From assembly GCF_007990775.1 (NCBI RefSeq), contig NZ_BJXB01000001.1, positions 310,001-374,000 of the forward strand: a stretch of 64,000 bases of DNA, written 5' to 3'. Every line of letters begins with the position of its first letter. Position 1 is the first letter of the stretch. This document shows, in pieces, positions 58,132-64,000 of the stretch. Position numbers and translations under genes: made by a program. This stretch comes from Deinococcus cellulosilyticus NBRC 106333 = KACC 11606 (GTDB lineage Bacteria > Deinococcota > Deinococci > Deinococcales > Deinococcaceae). The notes beneath the pieces are model-generated. The model made no database searches and had not been told where the DNA came from. It saw only the letters and a program-made list of their open reading frames with translations.

Positions 58132-59919
58132 ATGCAAAAATTCCATCTTCATCTGATGGTCCTGCCCCTGCTTCTTGCTGCCTGTGGAAAAGTCATGCAG
58201 GCTGGACACCCTCCTGTCAGGCCCTTCCCTGCCCATCTGGTGGAGGTGCAGTTCCAGGGGGTGGGAAGCAGTCATCCGCAGAGCTCCCTGCATGTTCCCG
58301 GAGGCAGCCTGATCAGCAAACAGGGGCTCTCGGTGGTGGTGGGTGGACTCAGGTTTCAGCACCTCTCCACCAACTCATTCACGGTCAAACGGGAAGGCAA
58401 ACGGTACCTTTCCACCACCTATCAGGTGACGAACCAGACCGGGCGCACCCTGCAGGGTCTGGGTTTTGTCGGGGTTTCTTTGCAGGACACCGATGGGGAC
58501 CCCTCCAACAACGCCACAGCGCCCACTGTTCCTGGAACCATTTTCTCACGGGTGCAGCACCCCGATGGTTCGGATGCGTCCAACAGGGCACAGGACATGC
58601 AGGTGGGTCCCCTCTACAGCTATGACCGCACTGGCGATCAGGCCGTTGAGGATTTCGGAGGGGCCACTTACCGATCAAGCCTCAACCTTTCTGGCTTTGT
58701 GGTTTCCCCTCCTGCAGGCCTGACCGCGCAGGTGCAGAACTTTGGATGGTTTGTGGATGGTTTTTTCCCATCAGGCACCACCCGAAACGTCACGTTCTCC
58801 ACAAGTTTTCCACTGGCCAGCACACCAGATCAGGACCCTTTCTATTTTTCTTTCATTGCGGCTTTTGCAGAGCAAGCTTACACCCCCTGGCCCCCCACTT
58901 TTGATGCGGCATCTTCTGTGCCTACCGATCTTTATCCCAGAGGGGTCATTGCCGCAGATTTCAACGAGGATGGCCTTCAGGACATTGCCGTGCTCAGTGG
59001 AGGAGACAGCACGGTGCGGGTGAAGACCGGCAATGGAGATGGCACCTTCAACACCGGTCAGGTGTTCAGCACCGGAGCCTACCCCTTTGCCGGGGTTGCC
59101 CGGGATTTCAACCACGATGGGCATCTGGATCTGGCGGTCTCCAACACCGATGGCAACTCCATCAGTGTTCTTCTGGGAGATGGAACGGGCAGTTTCGCTG
59201 CTCAGGTCACATACCCCACCGGGGCTCAACCCATGGGCATTGGCACGTCAGACCTGGACCGGGATGGCCACCCTGATCTGGTGGTCGCCAACAACCAGGA
59301 CAGCACCCTGAAGGTCTTCCGGGGCAAAGGGGACGGCACCTTCACCGAAGAAGGCACCCACCGCACCGGGGACCACCCGAGGGGTCTGGCCCTCGCGGAT
59401 TTCAATGAAGATGGCAAGGTGGATGTGGTGGTCGCCAACATGTACGGCAACACCCTCAGCGTGCTGCTGGGCCAGGGGGACACCGGACTCCGGGCCCGCA
59501 CCGATGTGCCTGCAGGCAACGGGCCCTATCAACCTGGCGTTGCGGATTTCAATCAGGACGGTCATCTGGATGTGGTGGTGAATCTGCGCACAGGCAGCAC
59601 CCTTCAGGTGCTGCTGGGCAATGGGGCAGGAGGGTTTTCCCTGGGAAATGCACCGACGGTGGGATCTGGACCTTACAGCCTGACCGTTGCTGACCTGAAT
59701 GGCGATGGGGCAGACGACCTCATTGCTGCCATTCGGGACCACGATGCCTTGAATGTGCTTCTTTCCAACCGCGATGGCACATTTGCAGCACCCAGCACCC
59801 TTGCCACAGGGATGTCCCCTTATGGTGTGGCTGTTGCCGATTTCAATGGGGACGGCAAGCCTGATCTGGTGTCCCCAAATTACATTGCCCAGACGGCCAG
59901 TGTGATTCTGCAGGAGTGA
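58132..59919 (+). CDS. Lipoprotein with FG-GAP/VCBS repeats
   Basis: The 595-residue protein has a lipoprotein signal (MQKFHLHLMVLPLLLAACG, lipidated C near 18). A 200-residue domain (KRYLSTTYQVTNQTGRTLQGL) distantly related to those of the other two lipoproteins in the window comes next. About seven FG-GAP repeats at about 260-595 follow, each with a DFNEDGxxDxxV calcium-binding loop (for example DFNEDGLQDIAV, DLNGDGADDLIA and DFNGDGKPDLVS). FG-GAP arrays form beta-propellers, so it is probably a surface adhesin or binding protein. AAAGGA precedes the ATG at 58132, and the longer frame from 58000 is rejected because it would precede the signal peptide. Confidence 0.88.
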   Translation: MQKFHLHLMVLPLLLAACGKVMQAGHPPVRPFPAHLVEVQFQGVGSSHPQSSLHVPGGSLISKQGLSVVVGGLRFQHLSTNSFTVKREGKRYLSTTYQVTNQTGRTLQGLGFVGVSLQDTDGDPSNNATAPTVPGTIFSRVQHPDGSDASNRAQDMQVGPLYSYDRTGDQAVEDFGGATYRSSLNLSGFVVSPPAGLTAQVQNFGWFVDGFFPSGTTRNVTFSTSFPLASTPDQDPFYFSFIAAFAEQAYTPWPPTFDAASSVPTDLYPRGVIAADFNEDGLQDIAVLSGGDSTVRVKTGNGDGTFNTGQVFSTGAYPFAGVARDFNHDGHLDLAVSNTDGNSISVLLGDGTGSFAAQVTYPTGAQPMGIGTSDLDRDGHPDLVVANNQDSTLKVFRGKGDGTFTEEGTHRTGDHPRGLALADFNEDGKVDVVVANMYGNTLSVLLGQGDTGLRARTDVPAGNGPYQPGVADFNQDGHLDVVVNLRTGSTLQVLLGNGAGGFSLGNAPTVGSGPYSLTVADLNGDGADDLIAAIRDHDALNVLLSNRDGTFAAPSTLATGMSPYGVAVADFNGDGKPDLVSPNYIAQTASVILQE

Positions 59920-60020
59920 GGGACTGAATTTCAGAGGAACAGGTTGTTTCTGAATCAAATGTCATTGATGTAGAGGGGTCGATTTTCAGGACCCAGACAG
60001 AATGAGCATTCATAAACAGG

Positions 60021-60046
60021 AGAGCGTCCCTGGTCAGGGACGCTCT
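60021..60046. terminator. Bidirectional terminator hairpin
   Basis: A 12-base perfect stem (AGAGCGTCCCTG, 60021-60032, with 60035-60046) lies between the convergent lipoprotein and CPBP genes. T-runs are weak on both sides. Confidence 0.6.
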
Positions 60047-60054
60047 TGGACCGT

Positions 60055-61005
60055 TCAGGTTTTCAGGCCCACAGCCCGGGGCACCGTCACTGGGCCCTCC
60101 ACCTGCATCCCCTGGTCGTTCAGGACCGGGCGTGGTGCAGCAGACAGGTGTTCTGCGCCGAATTTCCTGAGGAGCACCACAGCCACAACCCAGGGCACCA
60201 GCGAATAGGCAGTCTGGGCCAGCATGTTCTCGGTGGAGAGCACCAGATAGGATTGCACGGTGTTGCCCCAGCCGTGCAGCAGGACCAGCAGCAGCACGCT
60301 GCGGGTGTTGTTGTACACCCAGGTGTTGACGATGGTCCATCCCACGATGCTGAGCACCAGGGAAACCAGCACGCCCAGCACCATTCCTGGAGCCATTTCC
60401 CGGTTGTAATACAGGATGAAGGGGAAATGCCACACCCCCCAGAGGATGCCCAGAATCCATGAGGCTTTCTCTGCATTCATGGTGCGTTGCAACTGAGGGA
60501 GGGCGAAACCACGCCAGCCCACCTCTTCCACCACACCCGTGAAAACCACCATGTAAAGCAGAAACGGCAGGAACAGGGTCCAGGAAAGGCGAGGCTTCAT
60601 TGCTGAAGGCTCAACCCCGGCAAACAGCACGCCCAGAAGCAGACTGACGCCAGCCATGAGCAAAGGAAGGAGCAGCACCACGAGGTACCATCTTCCGGCC
60701 ACTTTCCAGGCCAGGGTGCGTTTCAGCAGGTCACGCAGGGCAGGGGTCCCCCCAATGGCCCAGGTGACGCACAGGGAAGCCACCAGAGGTCCTGCTCCCA
60801 GGGTGAAGAGCAGGTAAGGGAGCAGGCTGTCCACCTGTCCGGTGGGGCTGAACAGGGACAGAAAATGCTGCAGGTTCATTTCATTGCTGAGGGTGAGGCC
60901 TTGCTGCTGCGCCAGCACAATGGCAGGCACCTGAAACCCCCAGGTGATCCCAAAAGCCAGCACAAAAAAACTGAGAAGGGGAAACTGCCGAATCCATCTT
61001 TGCAT
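60055..61005 (-). CDS. CPBP family intramembrane metalloprotease
   Basis: The 316-residue protein has about eight membrane helices. The CPBP (Rce1/Abi) signature is intact: VVEEVGWRGFALPQL (EExxxR, near 161), WGVWHFPFIL (second histidine, near 191) and LLHGWGNTV (HxxxN-type, near 244). Such proteases cleave within membranes and are tied to prenyl-protein processing in eukaryotes and to bacteriocin self-immunity or envelope stress in bacteria. The substrate is unknown. The N-terminal ATG starts a helix (MQRWIRQFPLLSFFVLAF). It is isolated between two lipoprotein genes. Confidence 0.88.
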   Translation of the reverse strand: MQRWIRQFPLLSFFVLAFGITWGFQVPAIVLAQQQGLTLSNEMNLQHFLSLFSPTGQVDSLLPYLLFTLGAGPLVASLCVTWAIGGTPALRDLLKRTLAWKVAGRWYLVVLLLPLLMAGVSLLLGVLFAGVEPSAMKPRLSWTLFLPFLLYMVVFTGVVEEVGWRGFALPQLQRTMNAEKASWILGILWGVWHFPFILYYNREMAPGMVLGVLVSLVLSIVGWTIVNTWVYNNTRSVLLLVLLHGWGNTVQSYLVLSTENMLAQTAYSLVPWVVAVVLLRKFGAEHLSAAPRPVLNDQGMQVEGPVTVPRAVGLKT

Positions 61006-61290
61006 GCCCTGATGTTAAGCGTGCAGGACATGGATTTTTAGAGACATCCATCATCTGTTCGGGCTGACAAATGTCATCAGGGAGGGCAAGAAGGGAGGCT
61101 GGGTGCAATCAGAAACCTGAAATGAGGATTCGCTATACTGGACTCGAATTGGTTCACCATCCAAAAAGTGCAGTTGCGTTCTGGTCAAGGAGGCCCTGAT
61201 GTTTCCACGCAAGTCCGTCCCCGGGTTCATTGTTTTCGTGCAACACCAGCCCTTTTCCTCTGTTGGCCCCTGCCAGCATCCGGGAGAGCC

Positions 61291-62688
61291 ATGCTGATTC
61301 GCAAAGGTGGGCTCACCTGTCTGCTCTTGACCTGTCTGCTGGCTTCCTGCACCTCCACAACACCCGAGGAGCAGCAACGCTTCAAAACCCTTGGTGTCCT
61401 GGACCTTACAGTTGGAGACGCTGCAGGGGTGAAACCCCAGAGTTTTACACTGGCGTCCATTCAGTTGAAAGTGCTGGGAAGCACGTCCCATGATGCCAAC
61501 GGTTACCGTTACATCACCTCCACATACCAGATCCGAAATGCCAGCAGCACAGGGACACCCAGTCCCACCCCCAGAACCAACGTGACTTTCCTGGCCGTGG
61601 ACACCACCAGCACCCTCAGTGACACTGCTGTGCGCACCATGAAAAAAGCAGATGGAACTGCGGCCAATCCAGCACTGGCAACGCAGGTCCTGCCCTCTGG
61701 GAACTTTGCTGGAGATGGGTCTTTCAGCAGTTCACAGAGCATGCAGGTGTTTGATGCCTCAGAAACCAGCAGCCTGTCGGGCCTGCCCAGCAGCATCCAG
61801 ACGGTGCTCCCTTATGGCTTTGTGGTGGACCGCACTGGAGGAGGCCGCACCCTTGATGCAAACCCGGCCAGCAACGATTACCAGGGAACCGTCAGCCTTT
61901 CGGTGAAGGTCCCCTTGCAGACCCCCATCGAAAACACCCCAAAAAGCGTGACCCTGACCATGATTTACGTGGAAGACAGCATCAACCAGGTCACAGAATC
62001 GCTGGAGGAAAAGCAACTCGGAAGCAGTGGGCTTGCAGCGAGGGTCGCAGCAGCAGGCGCAAGCCGCGTGAATGTCTTTCCAGGCAGTGCCTACACAGGC
62101 ACCAGCAGGACGCTCTGCAGTGTGCCCATCTCAGGGGGAGCCACACCTGCGTATCTCATCAACCAGACCCAGAAACCCCAGATCTGGCCGACCTTCAGTG
62201 CACAGGGAACCCTTCCGGTCCCCACGACGCCTGTGCTGGCCTCCTACTGCGACGATCAGGCAGGTCCGGTCCTGTCAGGAAGCACCCCACAGAACCAGCT
62301 GGTGATTCAGGCCCTTCAGACGGGCAAGAGGCTGAGCGCTTTCAACAGCTTCAATGCGGGCACGTTCAGCCAGACGGGTGGGCAGTGGCGTTACACCCCG
62401 ACTGTGGGGGCACCCTTCAAACCTGGTGAGGAGGTGGAGGTGACGGCTGTCGGGGGAAGTGCGGCCCTCTCGGCCACCCAGCGGTTCCGCATCACAGGCG
62501 CAGCTGAGGGAGCCACGGGGTTCAATGCACCGACCACCATCACCACAGGAGACACCCCCTGGAGTGTGGCCCTGGGAGACCTGAATGGGGATGGAAGGCT
62601 TGACATGATTCACCCTCACTATGGTGGATCTCGATGGGCATCCGGTTGGGCAATGGAGATGGGACTTTTCAGGCTGCCTCCGATGTGA
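61291..62688 (+). CDS. Lipoprotein, 5' part of a frameshifted FG-GAP gene
   Basis: The 465-residue product has a lipoprotein signal (MLIRKGGLTCLLLTCLLASC, lipidated C near 20). Next comes the domain shared with the giant lipoprotein: RYITSTYQIRNAS, LPYGFVV, GTVSLSVKVP, VTESLEEK and SRTLCSVP match closely. A second domain (near 330-420) and the first FG-GAP repeat (GDLNGDGRLDMIHPHYGG) follow. The frame then loses the repeat pattern and stops at 62688, while the next frame continues it. A TATACT at about 61134 may be a -10. Best read with the following entry as one gene broken by one base. Confidence 0.8.
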   Translation: MLIRKGGLTCLLLTCLLASCTSTTPEEQQRFKTLGVLDLTVGDAAGVKPQSFTLASIQLKVLGSTSHDANGYRYITSTYQIRNASSTGTPSPTPRTNVTFLAVDTTSTLSDTAVRTMKKADGTAANPALATQVLPSGNFAGDGSFSSSQSMQVFDASETSSLSGLPSSIQTVLPYGFVVDRTGGGRTLDANPASNDYQGTVSLSVKVPLQTPIENTPKSVTLTMIYVEDSINQVTESLEEKQLGSSGLAARVAAAGASRVNVFPGSAYTGTSRTLCSVPISGGATPAYLINQTQKPQIWPTFSAQGTLPVPTTPVLASYCDDQAGPVLSGSTPQNQLVIQALQTGKRLSAFNSFNAGTFSQTGGQWRYTPTVGAPFKPGEEVEVTAVGGSAALSATQRFRITGAAEGATGFNAPTTITTGDTPWSVALGDLNGDGRLDMIHPHYGGSRWASGWAMEMGLFRLPPM

Positions 62689-63545
62689 CCACCACCGCCA
62701 ACCCCAGAACGGCGCTCCTCGGAGACATGAACGGGGATGGAAAACTGGACCTGGTCCTCACCTACACTGCCCTTCCTGGCAGTGTAGGTGTGTGGCTTGG
62801 GAATGGGGATGGCACGTTCCAGACGCCCAGCGTGTACACAGCAGGCAATGGCACCTGGGGTGCGCGACTCGGTGACATCAACCTCGATGGGAAACTCGAT
62901 GTGCTGGCCGCCAACCTGAGTGGAACGACGGTCAGCGTGTACCTGGGCAATGGGGACGGCACCCTGCAGTCCAGCGGCACCATCTCAGCCAACACCCCCA
63001 GTGGTGTGGCGCTCGGTGACCTCAACGGGGACAGAAAGCCAGATGCTGTGGTGCAGAGCTTCAGCACCGACACAGTGAGGGTGGCCCTGGGCAATGGGGA
63101 CGGCACCTTCCAGACCCCTGTGGCTTATGCGGTGGGGGATGGCCCCCGTTTTGTTGAGGTGGCAGACCTCAATGCCGACGGGAAACTGGATGTGGTGACG
63201 GACAACACCAACACCGGAGCCAATTCCATCAGTGTGCTGCTGGGCAATGGAGACGGCACCTTCCAGACCCAGACCACCTACGCCGCAGGAAGTGGAGCCA
63301 GATATCCTGTCCTGTGGGACGCCAACGGGGATGGCAAGATTGACCTGCTGGTGACCAACCTGAACGACAACACCGTCAGTTTCATGCTGGGCAACGGGGA
63401 CGGCACATTCCAGGTGCAGACCACATTTGCGGTGGGCACTTCTCCGCAATTCATTGCACTGGGCGATGTGAATGGGGACGGCAAGGTGGATGCGCTGGTG
63501 AGCAACTCTTCCAGCGACACCATCAGCATCCTGATCAAGAAATAA
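62634..63545 (+). CDS. FG-GAP/VCBS repeat protein, 3' part of the frameshifted gene
   Basis: This 303-residue frame begins inside the preceding one (overlap 62634-62688) and continues it: MGIRLGNGDGTFQ is exactly what should follow LDMIHPHYGG in an FG-GAP repeat. It contains about six repeats with GDMNGDGKLDLVL, DINLDGKLDVLA, DLNADGKLDVVT and similar loops. There is no signal peptide of its own and no good ribosome site, so it is unlikely to be translated alone. Restoring one base near 62629 would give a lipoprotein of about 751 residues. Confidence 0.75.
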   Translation: MGIRLGNGDGTFQAASDVTTTANPRTALLGDMNGDGKLDLVLTYTALPGSVGVWLGNGDGTFQTPSVYTAGNGTWGARLGDINLDGKLDVLAANLSGTTVSVYLGNGDGTLQSSGTISANTPSGVALGDLNGDRKPDAVVQSFSTDTVRVALGNGDGTFQTPVAYAVGDGPRFVEVADLNADGKLDVVTDNTNTGANSISVLLGNGDGTFQTQTTYAAGSGARYPVLWDANGDGKIDLLVTNLNDNTVSFMLGNGDGTFQVQTTFAVGTSPQFIALGDVNGDGKVDALVSNSSSDTISILIKK

Positions 63546-63558
63546 GACCCTCAACAGG

Positions 63559-63595
63559 AAAACCCCCGCGCAGAAACGGCTGTGCGGGGGTTTTT
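63559..63595. terminator. Strong bidirectional terminator
   Basis: AAAACCCCCGC (63559-63569) pairs with GCGGGGGTTTT (63584-63594), extended inward by further pairs, and is followed by TTC on the + strand. It separates the FG-GAP gene and the convergent ABC ATPase. Confidence 0.85.
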
Positions 63596-63603
63596 CTTGT
63601 GTT

Positions 63604-64000
63604 TCAAAAAATCCGGGCAATGCCGTAGGGAATGATGTGGGGCTTCCCGGTGTCCGGGTCCTCAATGATGTGGGCTTTCAGACCAAAGACCTCCTGCAGC
63701 AGTTCATGGGTCATGATCTCTGCAGGCTCCCCCTGGGCAAACACCTTGCCCTCTTTCACCACCACCAGATGGGAGCTGTACCTCACCGCCTGATTGAGGT
63801 CATGCAAGACCATCAGAATGGTTTTCTTCTGGTCCTTGTTGAGGCGCTGGATCAGGTGCAGCACTTCAAGCTGGTGGCTGAGGTCCAGGTAGGTGGTGGG
63901 CTCGTCGAGCAACAGGAGGGGCGTACCCTGGGCAAGGCTCATGGCAATCCAGGCCCTCTGCCTCTGGCCCCCGGAAAGGTTTTCCAGCAGGGTTTTCGCG
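63604..64000 (-). CDS. Iron-siderophore ABC transporter ATPase, partial (5' end outside window)
   Basis: The C-terminal 132 residues or so are present and open at the window edge. The first visible codons spell AKTLLENLSGGQRQRAWIAMSLAQ, the ABC signature, followed by LLLLDEPTTYLDLSHQLEVL (Walker B and D-loop) and MVLHDLNQAVRYSSHLVVVKEGKV with the H-loop histidine. The TYLD and LHDLNQA signatures belong to the FepC/FhuC group that powers iron-chelate import. A permease gene is probably further right. It could energise the binding proteins encoded near 53-55 kb. Confidence 0.88.
   Translation of the reverse strand, partial: AKTLLENLSGGQRQRAWIAMSLAQGTPLLLLDEPTTYLDLSHQLEVLHLIQRLNKDQKKTILMVLHDLNQAVRYSSHLVVVKEGKVFAQGEPAEIMTHELLQEVFGLKAHIIEDPDTGKPHIIPYGIARIF

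Overview
The window looks like chromosomal DNA of a Deinococcus-like bacterium. This is inferred from gene content and style: moderately high GC, a full-length HrpB helicase, a DUF4385 protein, TPR/winged-helix regulators, several leaderless-looking starts and many choice-of-anchor or FG-GAP surface lipoproteins. No rRNA, tRNA, CRISPR array, insertion sequence or prophage was seen. The genes are mostly intact and densely packed on both strands. A partial gene is cut at each end: a zinc-type oxidoreductase on the left and a FepC-type ABC ATPase on the right.

Layout. 1-13.7 kb is housekeeping and accessory genes: a divergent oxidoreductase/TetR pair sharing a perfect palindrome, an FAH-family hydrolase, a TPR regulator, thioredoxin, a nucleotidyltransferase, a GAF-GGDEF cyclase, an APH-fold kinase with a Nudix-like extension, HrpB, a P-loop kinase coupled to an ankyrin protein, an ACT-domain protein and a quinone reductase. 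13.8-17.8 kb is an electrophile/quinone stress region. It holds marR-mhqO-mhqD on the + strand and a second marR-mhqO pair on the - strand, each with a TTAA-rich operator. 18-26.4 kb holds an inositol monophosphatase-family enzyme, a secreted protein, a Pho-box-like promoter and a 2139-residue lipoprotein built from four beta-helix modules. 26.7-31.4 kb holds a HEAT/GT2 polysaccharide synthase pair and a PAS-PAS-GAF-HD-GYP phosphodiesterase. 31.6-45.9 kb holds a flavin monooxygenase behind a strong promoter and structured leader, a secreted TPR protein, zwf, an ABC exporter, an APC-type transporter, DUF4385 and a UvrD-like helicase.

45.97-56.02 kb is a complete-looking NIS siderophore locus. 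On the - strand are a substrate-binding protein, an ATP-grasp enzyme, two IucA/IucC synthetases, an MFS exporter and a PLP decarboxylase, with start/stop overlaps at most junctions. Divergent on the + strand are a second substrate-binding protein and a siderophore-interacting reductase. The two divergent promoters carry related inverted repeats (core CYGACY-N5-RGTCGG), and a Fur-like 7-1-7 dyad precedes the ATP-grasp gene. The partial ABC ATPase at the right end could power uptake. 56-63.6 kb holds a NarL-type two-component system, two more lipoproteins with FG-GAP repeats (one frameshifted) and a CPBP protease.

The least-explained signals are: the NIS synthetase plus ATP-grasp combination; an exported N-terminal domain shared by three lipoproteins; a dispersed family of intergenic heptanucleotide arrays around a CTTTTGCTGT-like core; and paralogous quinone-resistance modules with similar operators.
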